DNA of 64,000 nt from Vreelandella salicampi (GTDB taxonomy: Bacteria; Pseudomonadota; Gammaproteobacteria; Pseudomonadales; Halomonadaceae), in assembly GCF_013415105.1 (NCBI RefSeq), contig NZ_JACCDF010000008.1:1-64000 (forward strand), written 5' to 3'. The notes beneath the pieces were generated by a model. The model saw only the letters and a program-made list of their open reading frames with translations. It had not been told where the DNA came from and did no database searches. Shown one piece after another: positions 50,459 to 60,219 of the stretch; position 1 is the first letter of the stretch; every line of letters starts with the position of its first letter. Position numbers and translations under genes: made by a program.

Positions 50459-50502
50459 TTGTCATCAAGTCATGGTGTGATCGTCATAGAAATGTCTTGT
50501 TG
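50459..50502 (+). promoter_or_regulatory. Pho box upstream of phoB
   Basis: Direct repeats at 11-base spacing: TTGTCAT (50459), a degenerate TCATGGT (50470), TCGTCAT (50481) and ATGTCTT (50492), each followed by an AT-leaning four-base spacer. Fits PhoB binding (consensus CTGTCAT) and autoregulation. Confidence 0.65.
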
Positions 50503-50536
50503 AACTTTTTCGTCTTAAGCACCGTGAGGCTCTGGA

Positions 50537-51223
50537 ATGACCGCCAAGACCGTTTTGATCGTCGATGATGAGGCGCCGATTCGTGAAATGATCGCGGTAG
50601 CACTGGAAATGGCTGACTATCACGTACTCGAAGCGGATAACGCCCAGGATGCTCACTCGATGGTGGTAGATCACCAGCCCGATCTTTTGCTGCTTGACTG
50701 GATGATGCCGGGCACTAGCGGCATTGAGCTAGCCAGGCGCCTAAAACGTGAAGAAACCACCGCTGAGTTGCCGATTATTATGCTCACCGCCAAAGGCGAA
50801 GAGGACAATAAAATCCAGGGCTTGGAAGCCGGCGCCGATGATTATATTACCAAGCCGTTTTCCCCTCGTGAGCTGGTCGCACGGCTCAAGGCCGTACTGC
50901 GCCGAACCACACCGCGCGGCGTGGAAGATCCCATTGAAATTGAAGGGCTACTGCTTGATCCTGCTAGCCACCGTGTGAGTTCCTACGGTAAATCGGTCGA
51001 TATGGGGCCTACCGAGTACCGGTTATTGCAGTTTTTCATGACCCACCAAGAACGCGCCTACACGCGTGGCCAGTTACTTGACCAAGTCTGGGGCGGCAAT
51101 GTCTATGTCGAAGAGCGTACCGTGGACGTGCATATTCGCCGGCTGCGTAAAGCGCTGGGTGAGCATAACCGGCTCATTCAAACGGTACGCGGCACAGGCT
51201 ACCGCTTCTCCGCGCGAGGGTAA
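50537..51223 (+). CDS. phoB: Phosphate regulon response regulator PhoB
   Basis: 228 residues: receiver domain with Asp10, Asp11 and phospho-acceptor Asp54 (LLLDWMMPG), then an OmpR-type winged helix with [29 protein letters not shown]. Activates phosphate-starvation genes by binding Pho boxes, including those seen here. Two bases separate it from phoR. Confidence 0.97.
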   Translation: MTAKTVLIVDDEAPIREMIAVALEMADYHVLEADNAQDAHSMVVDHQPDLLLLDWMMPGTSGIELARRLKREETTAELPIIMLTAKGEEDNKIQGLEAGADDYITKPFSPRELVARLKAVLRRTTPRGVEDPIEIEGLLLDPASHRVSSYGKSVDMGPTEYRLLQFFMTHQERAYTRGQLLDQVWGGNVYVEERTVDVHIRRLRKALGEHNRLIQTVRGTGYRFSARG

Positions 51224-51225
51224 CC

Positions 51226-52512
51226 GTGCGCCTGTGGAGCCGTGAAATTTGGCGTCTAGTGTGGCTCTCGGTCGTGGGCGCGGCGCTGGGGGCGATTTTA
51301 GGTGTGCCGGGTTTGGGGTGGGCCGTTGGCCTTGGCGTTTGCCTCGGGTATCACCTTTATCACCTGCGCGCGCTTTACCGCTGGCTGACGCGCTCCCCCC
51401 ACGATGAGCCGCCAGCCGCCCCTGGGCTTTGGGGCGAACTTTTTGACCGCCTTTACCGCTACCAAAAAAGCCAACGCCTCACACAAAATCGACTGCGTGC
51501 GACGCTCGCCAGGATTCAAGAATCCTCAGAAGCCATGCGCGATAGCGTGGTGATGCTCGACCGGCATGGGGATTTGGAGTGGTGGAACAGCGCCGCCGCT
51601 AAGATGTTAGGGCTAAAAATCGAACTTGACCGCGGTCAGCACATCACCAACTTTCTACGCGACCCGCGCTTTATCAGCTACTTCAATTCCCGCGATTACA
51701 GTGAGCCGCTAACACTCTCCTCACCCATCGACGAACGGCGCATTCTGCAGTATCAAATTACCTTATACGGCGACGATGAGCGATTGGTGATGGCCCGCGA
51801 CATTACCCGTTTGCATCGCTTAGAGCAGATGCGCCGCGACTTCGTGGCCAATGTCTCGCATGAGCTGCGCACACCGCTGACGGTAATTTCCGGCTACTTA
51901 GAAACCTATAGCGACTTAGCGGAACAGCTGCCGCCGCGGTTGGGCCGTGGTATTGAGCAGATGCAGGCGCAGACCACGCGGATGCAGAACTTGGTCAACG
52001 ACCTGTTGCTGCTCTCGCGCCTGGAGATCGATCAGGGCGGTGAAGATCACCAACCAATCGACGTAGCGGCGTTATTGGAAGGCGTGCGCGAAGACGCACT
52101 GGCGTTGTCAAAAGGCCAGCAAACCATTGATGTCGACATAGCGAGCGATGCCAAGCTTAGCGGTAGCGAGCAAGAGTTACGCAGCGCGATCTCTAACCTT
52201 GTGTTCAATGCCGTGCGTTACACGCCACCCGATAGCCACATTACGCTGCGCTGGCAAATGGGTGAGCGTGACGCTTACATCGAAGTAGAAGATGATGGTG
52301 AAGGGATTGATCCGGTGCATCTTCCACGCCTCACCGAGCGCTTTTATCGCGTGGATAAAGGGCGTAGTACTGCGACCGGCGGCACCGGGCTCGGGCTTGC
52401 GATCGTCAAGCACGTGCTGCTGCGCCACGACGCGCAGCTCGCGATTGACTCCCACCCCGGGGAAGGCGCCCGGTTTCGCTGCGTGTTCCCAAAAGAGCGA
52501 CTTGCCTGCTAA
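51226..52512 (+). CDS. phoR: Phosphate regulon sensor histidine kinase PhoR
   Basis: 428 residues, start GTG 51226. Two N-terminal membrane segments (about 10-40), PAS-like region (about 95-195), H-box FVANVSHELRTPLTV with His212, and ATPase motifs including LVFNAVRYTP, EVEDDGEGI and GGTGLGLAIVKH. Works with the Pst transporter and PhoU, encoded further along. Confidence 0.97.
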   Translation: MRLWSREIWRLVWLSVVGAALGAILGVPGLGWAVGLGVCLGYHLYHLRALYRWLTRSPHDEPPAAPGLWGELFDRLYRYQKSQRLTQNRLRATLARIQESSEAMRDSVVMLDRHGDLEWWNSAAAKMLGLKIELDRGQHITNFLRDPRFISYFNSRDYSEPLTLSSPIDERRILQYQITLYGDDERLVMARDITRLHRLEQMRRDFVANVSHELRTPLTVISGYLETYSDLAEQLPPRLGRGIEQMQAQTTRMQNLVNDLLLLSRLEIDQGGEDHQPIDVAALLEGVREDALALSKGQQTIDVDIASDAKLSGSEQELRSAISNLVFNAVRYTPPDSHITLRWQMGERDAYIEVEDDGEGIDPVHLPRLTERFYRVDKGRSTATGGTGLGLAIVKHVLLRHDAQLAIDSHPGEGARFRCVFPKERLAC

Positions 52513-52527
52513 TCCCTAACCGGCGCT

Positions 52528-53268
52528 TTAACGCACGATAGCGCCGCTTGGCGTGGGTTCTGTGCGGTAGTGGGCATCCCACATCAATACCGCGCCAGCC
52601 ACTGCACCAGGGAGTAAGAACAGGTTCGCCAGCGGTATCCAGGTAATCAACGTCACCAGCCCGCCGTAGCTTACGCTATGCCACCAGCGGCTAGAGAGGC
52701 GTCGGCGCATATCGGCAAAAGTGACCTTGTTGTTATCCATGGGGTAGTCCAAGTAGGTAATGGCGGCCACCCAGGCGGAAAAAAGCGCCCACAAAAGCGG
52801 GGCAAAAAGGTTCAAGCCCGGAATCCAGCTGATGACAAACAGCAACATAGCGCGCGGCAAAATATAGCCGAGCTTAACCAGTTCACGCCCTAAGGCATCA
52901 ATCGCGGTTTTCGCTAGACCACGGTCGTCGAGTGGCTCACGCCCGGTGGCGTTGACCTCCACCTTAGCAGCAAGAAAGCCGTAAAACGGTGCGGCAATCA
53001 AGTTCGTCACCACGGTGAAGGTAAAAAACACCACGGCAACCAAGCATAAGAAAAATAGCGGCCAAATCAGCCAGGCAAGCCAATCTAACCAGCTGGGTAC
53101 CAAGCTCATCCAGTAGCCAAGCCACCCTTCAAAGCGTTGCCACACCACGCTTAGGAGCGTCGCGTAGACGAGAAAATTGACCACAATGGGTAAAAATATA
53201 TAGCGCCGCATGCCGGGGCGGTAGACCCAGCGGGTGCCCTGGGCGATGGCGGTAAAGGCGTTCAGCAT
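52528..53268 (-). CDS. cysZ: Sulfate transporter CysZ
   Basis: 246-residue inner-membrane protein for sulfate uptake feeding cysteine synthesis. Four hydrophobic segments and the family features YIFLPIVVNFLVY, TNLIAAPFYGFLAAKVE and WIPLANLFLLPGAVAGA. I use ATG 53268; an in-frame start at 53313 would lie within the phoU terminator hairpin. It sits between phoBR and phoU-pst, which has no functional connection that I know of. Confidence 0.9.
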   Translation of the reverse strand: MLNAFTAIAQGTRWVYRPGMRRYIFLPIVVNFLVYATLLSVVWQRFEGWLGYWMSLVPSWLDWLAWLIWPLFFLCLVAVVFFTFTVVTNLIAAPFYGFLAAKVEVNATGREPLDDRGLAKTAIDALGRELVKLGYILPRAMLLFVISWIPGLNLFAPLLWALFSAWVAAITYLDYPMDNNKVTFADMRRRLSSRWWHSVSYGGLVTLITWIPLANLFLLPGAVAGAVLMWDAHYRTEPTPSGAIVR

Positions 53269-53286
53269 AGAGGGCGTATTCCTGGC

Positions 53287-53312
53287 AACAAAATGGGCCG
53301 CAAAGCGGCCCA
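53287..53312 (-). terminator. Intrinsic terminator of the pst-phoU operon
   Basis: On the minus strand TGGGCCGC-TTT-GCGGCCCA (53312-53294) followed by TTTTGTTG. It lies between the phoU stop and the cysZ start. Confidence 0.8.
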
Positions 53313-53355
53313 TAAGATACGCGACATGACATTAATGGCAATAGTGTCATGCGGG

Positions 53356-54081
53356 TTATCTGCTCTGCTCCATTTGCTGGTCGAGCGTTTCATGGTTTTG
53401 GTGACGAATATCGAGCCCTTTGACCAAATACACCACGTGCTCGGCGAGGTTGTCAGCGTGGTCACCGACCCTCTCTAGTGCACGCAGAACCCACATCACG
53501 CTAAGTACCGGTGAAATGGAGCGGGCATCTTCGGCCATAAAGGTAACCAGCGAGCGCATGGCGCTGCTGTACTCGTCGTCGACCAGTTCATCTTCGCGCA
53601 CGACTTCAATGGCCAGGTTGGTGTCAAAACGGGCAAAGGAGGTCAGCGCGTCGCGCAGCATTTTACGCACGTGCTCGCTGATGTGGCGCACTTCCACCAA
53701 GCCGCGCACGGCCGCGCCACTCTCGCTTAAGGTAATGGCGTTGCGCGCGATCTTGCTCGCTTCATCCCCAATACGCTCAAGATCCGACGAGGCGCGGATG
53801 ACGGCGACGACCAGACGGAGGTCAGAGGCGGCGGGTTGGCGGCGGGCCAGCACGCGGGTACATTCGTCGTCGATCTGAAGCTGCAGATCATTAACCTCGC
53901 GGTCGCTGTCGCGCACCTTGATGGCAAGCTTGGTGTCGCCTTCAAGCAGCGAGATAACGGCGTCGTTCACCTGCTTTTCCACCAGGCCGCCCATGGCCAT
54001 AAGGTGGGTTTTTAGCTCTTCCAGTTCTTGGTTGAACTGGCGAGAGATATGTTGGCTATGGCTGTCGCTGGTGATATCCAT
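53356..54081 (-). CDS. phoU: Phosphate signalling protein PhoU
   Basis: 241 residues from ATG 54081, after AAGGAG. Two PhoU three-helix repeats with the metal-site motifs SDLERIGDEASKIAR and RALERVGDHADNLAEHVVY. Represses the Pho response by linking Pst to PhoR. The frame extends to 54138 and overlaps pstB there, but the shorter start has the better site. Confidence 0.96.
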   Translation of the reverse strand: MDITSDSHSQHISRQFNQELEELKTHLMAMGGLVEKQVNDAVISLLEGDTKLAIKVRDSDREVNDLQLQIDDECTRVLARRQPAASDLRLVVAVIRASSDLERIGDEASKIARNAITLSESGAAVRGLVEVRHISEHVRKMLRDALTSFARFDTNLAIEVVREDELVDDEYSSAMRSLVTFMAEDARSISPVLSVMWVLRALERVGDHADNLAEHVVYLVKGLDIRHQNHETLDQQMEQSR

Positions 54082-54134
54082 GGAATGCTCCTTATCGTGG
54101 TGCTCGGGGGTATAGGGGGTTGTCTGCCGTGGTG

Positions 54135-54944
54135 TCATATCATTCGGCCGGTAATGTAATCTTCTGTCCGCTGTAAGTGCGGGTTGGTGAAGACTTGGTC
54201 CGTCGGGCCGTATTCAATGAGTTTGCCGTCGTGTAAGAACGCGGTGTAATCCGACACGCGCGCGGCCTGCTGCATATTGTGGGTAACCAGTATTAAGGTT
54301 AGCTGAGATTTTAAGTTACGAATCAGCTCCTCGATTTTTAGCGTTGAAATAGGGTCAAGTGCTGATGCGGGTTCATCAAGCAGTAAAATGTCGGGTTGAA
54401 CGGCGAGCGTGCGAGCAATCACGAGGCGCTGCTGTTGCCCGCCGGAAAGCTGCCACGCGGATTTGTGTAAGCGATCCTTGACCTCATCCCAGAGTGCCGC
54501 CGAAGTGAGCGCCCACTCAATGATGTCGTCGCGTTTACGCTTAGACATGCGTTTTTGCAAACGCAGCCCGAAGGCGACGTTTTCATAAATCGACATCGGA
54601 AACGGATTCGGCGTTTGAAACACCATGCCTATACGCCGGCGCAGTTCAGACACATGCATGTCATCGGCATAAATATCCTCACCTTCAAAGGCGATACGGC
54701 CGCTGTGAGTGGCGCTTTCGTTTAAATCGTGCAACCGGTTGATAGCGCGTAAAAGTGTCGACTTGCCACACCCTGAGGGGCCGATAAACGCCGTTACCCG
54801 GTGGCGCGGCACGCTAAGCGTTAACTCACGCAACGCGGTTTTCCCCGCGTAAGCGAGGCTAAAGTGCTCAATATTGAGGCAGCTTTGCTCTGCGCTAAAG
54901 TGCGTCAGGTAAGCGGCATTTAAAGCGTGTGGCGGCGCTAACAT
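54135..54944 (-). CDS. pstB: Phosphate ABC transporter ATPase PstB
   Basis: 269 residues. Walker [10 protein letters not shown] at 55-63, signature LSGGQQQR, Walker [14 protein letters not shown] and switch VTHNMQQA. Starts seven bases inside pstA, so it is translationally coupled. It has an N-terminal extension of about 20 residues before the ATPase core. Confidence 0.96.
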   Translation of the reverse strand: MLAPPHALNAAYLTHFSAEQSCLNIEHFSLAYAGKTALRELTLSVPRHRVTAFIGPSGCGKSTLLRAINRLHDLNESATHSGRIAFEGEDIYADDMHVSELRRRIGMVFQTPNPFPMSIYENVAFGLRLQKRMSKRKRDDIIEWALTSAALWDEVKDRLHKSAWQLSGGQQQRLVIARTLAVQPDILLLDEPASALDPISTLKIEELIRNLKSQLTLILVTHNMQQAARVSDYTAFLHDGKLIEYGPTDQVFTNPHLQRTEDYITGRMI

Positions 54945-56311
54945 GACTGTCCCCGTTGATGACGTAAATGATGACGCAGAAATATGGCAGTTAGATTAAG
55001 CACCAGCACAATAACGACTAACAGCAAGGCGGTAGCGTAGACCAACGGGATAGCGGTCTGCATATCTTCGCCGTGAAAGGCTGTATCAAAGAGATGATAG
55101 CCCAGGTGCATAAATTTGCGTTCGACGTGTAAATAGGGGAACTCGTCATCCACCGGCATTTGCGGTGCCAGTTTTGCCACGCCCACGAGCATCAGCGGTG
55201 CGACTTCACCCGCCGCGCGGGCGACCGCTAGAATCACCGCGGTGAGCATCGCCGGGGCGGCCATGGGCAGCACTACGCGCGTCAGCATTTCAAGGCGTGT
55301 TGCACCGAGGGCGACGGCACCTTCGCGCTGGGCGTCGGGGATGCGCGCTAGCCCCTCTTCGGTGGCGACAATCACGACCGGCAGGGTTAACAACGCCAGC
55401 GTCAGCGACGCCCATAAAAGCCCGCCGGTGCCAAAGGTGGGCGAAGGCAGCGAATCGCTAAAAAACCAGGCGTCCAGCGAGCTACCGATGCCGTACACAA
55501 ATACGCCCAAACCGAATACACCATAAACAATCGACGGCACGCCCGCCAGGTTGCGCACACCAATGCGCACAAGCCGAGTAAGGCGGCCCTGATGAGCGAT
55601 TTCGTTTAAGTAAATCGCGGCTAGCACGCCAAATGGCATGACGATCACCGACATCACCATCACCATCAGCACGGTGCCAAAAATAGCCGGCCAGACGCCA
55701 CCGCCGGTATTCGCAGCACGTGGCCCCTCGCTCAAGAACTGCCATACGCCTTGAGACCAGTAGCGTGTTTTTTCCCACCACGACATGGCGTTAGGGCGAT
55801 GGGCGCGGTAAATCTCATTGAGTGGCTGGCGTAGCATCTCCCCGGCAGCGCTTTGCAGCACGAGCGTGGCACTCGGGCGCTCGCGGGTCGGGTGGGCAAG
55901 CGCTGCCGTCAAGGCGTGCCAGGCGGCATCGCCTTCTAGGCGTTCGCTCGCTGACTCAAAGGCAGAGAGGTAGCCGATAAAATCCCCCCAGGGGCTACGC
56001 TCCAAACGCACGAGCGTGCGTGGCGCGCCGCGCTCGGCGATGTGGTCAATCGCCACCCAGCGCCAACGGTTACCATCCAGGTCGCGGTTGCCGGTGAAGT
56101 AAAGCTGCTCTTCGCCGTCGCGATGCGGCAGCGGCGTTTCACGCACCGCCTCGCCGGCGATGATCTCGCCCGAGTCCAGCGTGACGCTTTCCAACGTCGC
56201 CGGCCAAAAGTGGCCCAGGCCACGTGTTAGCAGCAGTGTCAGCAGCGCGGCAAGCATCAAAAGTGAGAGGGCAACACTTGCAGCGCATAGCCAGGGCCAC
56301 AGGCGGCTCAT
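54938..56311 (-). CDS. pstA: Phosphate ABC transporter permease PstA (long form)
   Basis: 457 residues against about 296 in E. coli. The extra sequence is a soluble region of about 170 residues between the first membrane helix (10-30) and the permease core, which begins near 200 ([31 protein letters not shown]). The EAA-type loop [25 protein letters not shown] is intact. Long PstA forms are known in pseudomonads. Overlaps pstC by four bases. Confidence 0.94.
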   Translation of the reverse strand: MSRLWPWLCAASVALSLLMLAALLTLLLTRGLGHFWPATLESVTLDSGEIIAGEAVRETPLPHRDGEEQLYFTGNRDLDGNRWRWVAIDHIAERGAPRTLVRLERSPWGDFIGYLSAFESASERLEGDAAWHALTAALAHPTRERPSATLVLQSAAGEMLRQPLNEIYRAHRPNAMSWWEKTRYWSQGVWQFLSEGPRAANTGGGVWPAIFGTVLMVMVMSVIVMPFGVLAAIYLNEIAHQGRLTRLVRIGVRNLAGVPSIVYGVFGLGVFVYGIGSSLDAWFFSDSLPSPTFGTGGLLWASLTLALLTLPVVIVATEEGLARIPDAQREGAVALGATRLEMLTRVVLPMAAPAMLTAVILAVARAAGEVAPLMLVGVAKLAPQMPVDDEFPYLHVERKFMHLGYHLFDTAFHGEDMQTAIPLVYATALLLVVIVLVLNLTAIFLRHHLRHQRGQSC

Positions 56312-57444
56312 CCTCTATCTCCCATGCGGCTTAGGCGAGTACGCAGCCGTAAACGCACCACTTCGGCCAGGGTATTGACCAAAAAGGTAAACAAAAACAG
56401 CACCAGCGCGGCAAAAATCAGCACGTGGTAGGTGCTACTGTCGGGGGTGGATTCAGGGAGTTCAATGGCAATGGCGGCGGCGATGGAGCGCATGCCTTCA
56501 AACGGACTAGTGCTGAAAATGGCAGTGTTGCCGCTGGCCATCAGCACGATCATGGTTTCGCCGACGGCACGGCCGGCGCCGATCATCACCGCCGAAAAAA
56601 TCCCAGGCCCGGCCGCCGGCAGGGCGACTTTCCACAACGCTTGCCAGCGGGTGGCGCCGAGCGCTTGCGCGCCTTCAAGCAGCGAGGTGGGCACATCGGC
56701 AAGAGCGTCTTCGGCCAATGCAAAAATGCTAGGAATCACGGCAAACCCCATGGCCATGCCGACAATCATGGCGTTGCGCGTGGCGTAATTAACCCCCAAC
56801 TGCTGATCCAGCCACTGGCGAAGATCGCCGCCGATCAGCACGTGCTCGACGCCAGGCGTCGCCCAGAGCGCGATGAATGTCATCGCGATGAGCCAGGGCG
56901 TAAGCCATAGCCCCGCCCAGCTGAACGGTAAGCGCTTGCGCAGAGACTGTCGCGCGCTATGCCATAACACCCCAGCCAGGAGCGTGCTTAGCGGCAGCCA
57001 CACCAGCAAAACCAGCGTGCTGGCTAAATGACGCTCAACCCATGGGGCTAAGATCAACCCGGCGATAAAACCCACCACGACACCGGGTATCGCCTCCATC
57101 ATTTCCAGTACGGGCTTTACACGACTGCGCAGCCGCGGCGGCATGTAAAGCGCGGTATAAATCGCCGCGCCTAGGGCGATGGGCAAGGCCAATAACATCG
57201 CCGCCAGGGCAGCCTTTAAGGTGCCCCAGGCTAACGGCGAGAGCGTTTCTAGGGTAAAGGTCCCCGCCAAGGAAAGCAGGGGGAGGCTTTCCCAGAGTAA
57301 AAAAATGCCGATGGCCAAAATCGCGGCCAAAACGGCAAATGCGCCCACCGTGATGGACGCCGTTGCGAGACGGTCGAGCCGTTGGCGCCCCGGGTCTGTA
57401 GAACTCGTAAGCGCTGAATATGTGGGCCGAGATGGCGGGGTCAT
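56308..57444 (-). CDS. pstC: Phosphate ABC transporter permease PstC
   Basis: 378 residues, six or more membrane helices, with MEAIPGVVVGFIAGLILAPWVER and the EAA loop DALADVPTSLLEGAQALGATRWQALWKVALPAA. Inserts between helices include a WATPGVEHVLIGGDLRQWLDQQ soluble loop. First gene of the pstCAB-phoU transcription unit, downstream of the Pho box at 57511-57543. The start has no obvious ribosome-binding site. Confidence 0.94.
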   Translation of the reverse strand: MTPPSRPTYSALTSSTDPGRQRLDRLATASITVGAFAVLAAILAIGIFLLWESLPLLSLAGTFTLETLSPLAWGTLKAALAAMLLALPIALGAAIYTALYMPPRLRSRVKPVLEMMEAIPGVVVGFIAGLILAPWVERHLASTLVLLVWLPLSTLLAGVLWHSARQSLRKRLPFSWAGLWLTPWLIAMTFIALWATPGVEHVLIGGDLRQWLDQQLGVNYATRNAMIVGMAMGFAVIPSIFALAEDALADVPTSLLEGAQALGATRWQALWKVALPAAGPGIFSAVMIGAGRAVGETMIVLMASGNTAIFSTSPFEGMRSIAAAIAIELPESTPDSSTYHVLIFAALVLFLFTFLVNTLAEVVRLRLRTRLSRMGDRG

Positions 57445-57510
57445 GGCAGTGGAATAAGGCTGTAGGGAGTGTGAACATCGCGCATGGCGCTATCTCCTGA
57501 GAGTCGCTTA

Positions 57511-57543
57511 GCGTAAGACATGTTTGTGACATTATCGTGACAG
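57511..57543 (-). promoter_or_regulatory. Pho box overlapping the pstS stop codon
   Basis: On the minus strand three repeats at exact 11-base spacing: CTGTCAC-GATA (from 57543), ATGTCAC-AAAC (from 57532) and ATGTCTT-ACGC (from 57521). The first includes the last codons and stop of pstS. It should drive pstCAB-phoU under phosphate limitation. Confidence 0.75.
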
Positions 57544-58494
57544 TAGCTGCCAGCGCGCTTGCTGCTGGCGTACTGTCTCTGACAGTGGCACAAAGCCGGC
57601 AGCACGGGCAATTCTCTGCCCTTCGGGTGAAAATATCAGCGCTAATAAGTCTCGCTCAGCTGGCGGCAATGGTTCACCGGGCGGGGCGTTAACGTAGAGG
57701 TATAAATAGCGTGATAACGGGTAGGCCCCGGTTTGAATGGCCTCTTCGCTGGGCGCGATGGTATTGCCGTCATCGTCAAAAATACTCAAGGCTTTCACTT
57801 GTGCGTTTAAATGCGAATAGCCTACGTAGCCCATGGCGCCGGGGGATTCGCCTACCGCAGCGACCACTGGCGAGTTGCCGGGGTGCTCGCTGATATCGCG
57901 GCGAAATTCGCCGCCGCAAAGCGCGCGTTGCTGAAAGAGCTCGTGGGTGCCCGAGGCGGTGTTACGACCATGCAGGACAATATGACGAAACGGCCACTCA
58001 GTCGGGTCCAAAAGCGCTTCCCAATGCGTGATAGGGGCGCTGGCACCGCACTCACGGGAGGTCGAGAAAATGGCATCCACTTGGCGCTGCGATAATGTTT
58101 TGAGTGGATTATGGCGATGGACAATCACCGCCAGCGCGTCGCGGGCGACTTTTAGCTCCCGCGGGGGGTAACCATAGCGCTTAGTAAACGCCTGTTTTTC
58201 GTCAGGCGTCATCTGGCGTGACATTGGGCCTAGTCGGGCGGTGCCAGCGATGAGCGCCGGCGGCGCATTGGCTGAACCGGCGGCTTGGAATTGAATCGTA
58301 ACCTCAGGGTGGCGCTGCTTTAGCGCCTCACCCCAGCGCAACACTAAGCCTGCCATGGTGTCAGAGCCGACAGCCCCTAAGGTGCCGCCCACCGGCGACG
58401 CCTGGGCATCGGTGCGTGTGAACGCCAGCGCCAGCAGGAGGAAAAGCCACATGAGCGCTGCTCTACGGCGTAAAGATAAAACGCTACTATTCAA
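57532..58494 (-). CDS. pstS: Phosphate ABC transporter substrate-binding protein PstS
   Basis: 320 residues: signal peptide about 1-31 (ALMWLFLLLALAFTRTDAQA), then a PBP_like_2-type binding domain with TLGAVGSDTMAGLVLRWGEAL, TARLGPMSRQMT and GRNTASGTHELFQ. It lacks the GAGATFPAP-type N-terminus of E. coli PstS, so it belongs to the other PstS group. I see no Pho box in its own upstream region (58495-58618). Confidence 0.92.
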   Translation of the reverse strand: MNSSVLSLRRRAALMWLFLLLALAFTRTDAQASPVGGTLGAVGSDTMAGLVLRWGEALKQRHPEVTIQFQAAGSANAPPALIAGTARLGPMSRQMTPDEKQAFTKRYGYPPRELKVARDALAVIVHRHNPLKTLSQRQVDAIFSTSRECGASAPITHWEALLDPTEWPFRHIVLHGRNTASGTHELFQQRALCGGEFRRDISEHPGNSPVVAAVGESPGAMGYVGYSHLNAQVKALSIFDDDGNTIAPSEEAIQTGAYPLSRYLYLYVNAPPGEPLPPAERDLLALIFSPEGQRIARAAGFVPLSETVRQQQARWQLLSR

Positions 58495-58618
58495 ACGCGC
58501 ATCCTCTTATGGTTAACTGCAGCAAATTATTGCGACGCAGCAATGATTTTGCTGTGGATAAAACGTAAAAACTCAGCTTTCCTATTTCACAACAATAAAC
58601 ACAAGAAGCGACGCGATT

Positions 58619-59059
58619 ATGACTCTTTCAAATAACGAGGCTCTTTTGCATAACGAAGTGGATGACATCCCCACCCCCACGGGCCAACTAACGCTTAAGC
58701 TATTGGCTTCGCGCCAGGATACCAACCTTTACGGCGATATTTCCGGTGGCTGGCTGGTCAATCAGATGGATCAAGCCGCCGAGCTGGCGGCCGGTCGTGA
58801 AGCTGGCGGCCGTACCGCGACGGTGGCGATTGAGGCGATGGATTTTCTCAGCCCGGTGCGTGTTGGGTCGATGGTGAGTGTTTACACACACGTGCGTGAG
58901 ATCGGCCACAGCTCGATTAAGATCAAGGTCGAAGTCTGGGTGCGTCCGCCCCATGGTCAAAGCCTAAATGAACGGCAAAAAGTCACCGAAGCGTATTTTG
59001 TGATGGTGGCGCTCGATGATAACGGCCGCATTCGCGCCGTACATGGTAGCGATTGTTAA
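58619..59059 (+). CDS. Acyl-CoA thioesterase, hotdog fold (YciA-like)
   Basis: 146 residues. Hotdog-type segment NLYGDISGGWLVNQMDQAAELAAGR with the catalytic Asp, then TATVAIEAMDFLSPVRVGSMVSVYTHV. YciA-like enzymes hydrolyse short to long acyl-CoAs. Monocistronic by spacing and divergent from pstS; a GC-rich hairpin without T tract follows at 59080-59109. Confidence 0.9.
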   Translation: MTLSNNEALLHNEVDDIPTPTGQLTLKLLASRQDTNLYGDISGGWLVNQMDQAAELAAGREAGGRTATVAIEAMDFLSPVRVGSMVSVYTHVREIGHSSIKIKVEVWVRPPHGQSLNERQKVTEAYFVMVALDDNGRIRAVHGSDC

Positions 59060-59130
59060 GCGGCCTTGAACCTAGCACCCCACCGGGGAGGGTAGCCGTA
59101 ACCCGGTGGCGTAAAGCGTCAACAGTGCGT

Positions 59131-60219
59131 TTAGGCACCAACGTTTGCGCGGGCTTTTAGGTAGGTGAATAAGCCGCTGTCCGTCGAGGGACGTACCGTG
59201 TCCTGGAAAGCGCGGTAAGAATCGTACACTTTCTTGGAGTCGGCATCGTTTTCGGTTTGCTCGCGGATCACTTCGTTGGAGGCTTCATAAAGTGCTTGCA
59301 TCACGTCTTCCGGGAAGGCGCGAAGCTTAACGTCGTGCTCGTTAACCAGCGTCTCCAGCGCCTGCGCGTTGCGAAAGGTGAACTCGCTGATCATTGAAAG
59401 ATTAGAGGCACGGGCGGCTTCAGTAACCACAGCTTTCAAATCGTCGGGCAGGGCATTCCAAGCGTCTAGGTTGACGGTGCCTTCGAGTATGGCACTTGGC
59501 TCGTTCCACGCTGAGGTATAGTAGTAATCCGCCACTTGGTGCAGGCCGAAAGCCAAATCGTTATAAGGGCTTACCCAGTCGGCCGCATCCAGTGAGCCGG
59601 TTTGCATGGCGGTGAAAATTTCACTACCGGGCATGTTAACGGTCGTCACACCGATGCGGTTCATCGCCTCGCCCGCGAGCCCTGGTAGGCGCAGTTTAAC
59701 GCCCTGCAGGTCATCCAGTGAGTTGATCTCTTTTTTAAACCAGCCGCCGGGTTGTGTCGTAGTGTTTCCTACTGGGAAGGGCTTGAGGTTGTGCTTGGCG
59801 TACACTTCATCCCAGAGTTCTTGACCGCCGCCGTAATACAGCCAGGCGTTGGTTTCTTGAGTCGTCATACCGAAAGGCACGGCGGTAAAAAACTGCGACG
59901 CCGCGACCTTGCCGCGCCAATAGTAAGAGGCCGAATGGCCCATTTCCGCCGTGCCCGCGGATACGGCATCGAAAACTTCGAGCGCTGGGACCAGCTCGCC
60001 CGCGCCATGAACGCGCACGCGCATGCGTCCGCCGGAGAGCGTTTCAATGCGCTGAGCAAATTCGTTGGCGCCAGTCCCCAGCGCGGGAAAGTTTTTCGGC
60101 CACGAGGTGACCATGTTCCAGGTGATGGTCTCTTGTGCCTTGGCGGTGGAAATAAACGGGGCGGCGGCGACACCGGCAGCACCCAGGCCGGCGGTTTTCA
60201 AAAAGTGGCGGCGTTGCAT
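59131..60219 (-). CDS. TRAP transporter solute-binding protein (DctP family)
   Basis: 362 residues from ATG 60219: twin-arginine type signal QRRHFLKTAGLGAAGVAAAPF (residues 2-22) and a DctP domain with VTSWPKNFP, FDAVSAGTAEMGHSASYYWRGK and LRLPGLAGEAMNRIGVTTVNMPGSEIF. Close in pattern to TRAP receptors for 2-oxo acids such as pyruvate or lactate, though the ligand is not certain. No TRAP permease genes lie nearby, so it is an orphan receptor here. Confidence 0.92.
   Translation of the reverse strand: MQRRHFLKTAGLGAAGVAAAPFISTAKAQETITWNMVTSWPKNFPALGTGANEFAQRIETLSGGRMRVRVHGAGELVPALEVFDAVSAGTAEMGHSASYYWRGKVAASQFFTAVPFGMTTQETNAWLYYGGGQELWDEVYAKHNLKPFPVGNTTTQPGGWFKKEINSLDDLQGVKLRLPGLAGEAMNRIGVTTVNMPGSEIFTAMQTGSLDAADWVSPYNDLAFGLHQVADYYYTSAWNEPSAILEGTVNLDAWNALPDDLKAVVTEAARASNLSMISEFTFRNAQALETLVNEHDVKLRAFPEDVMQALYEASNEVIREQTENDADSKKVYDSYRAFQDTVRPSTDSGLFTYLKARANVGA

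Noticed and set aside
52517-52548. GGCGCT/AGCGCC hairpin between phoR and cysZ as a terminator
   Set aside because: Long loop and no T tract.
59080-59109. CCACCGGG/CCCGGTGG hairpin between the thioesterase and TRAP genes as a terminator
   Set aside because: Perfect 8-bp stem but a 14-base loop and no T tract on either strand; left unassigned.
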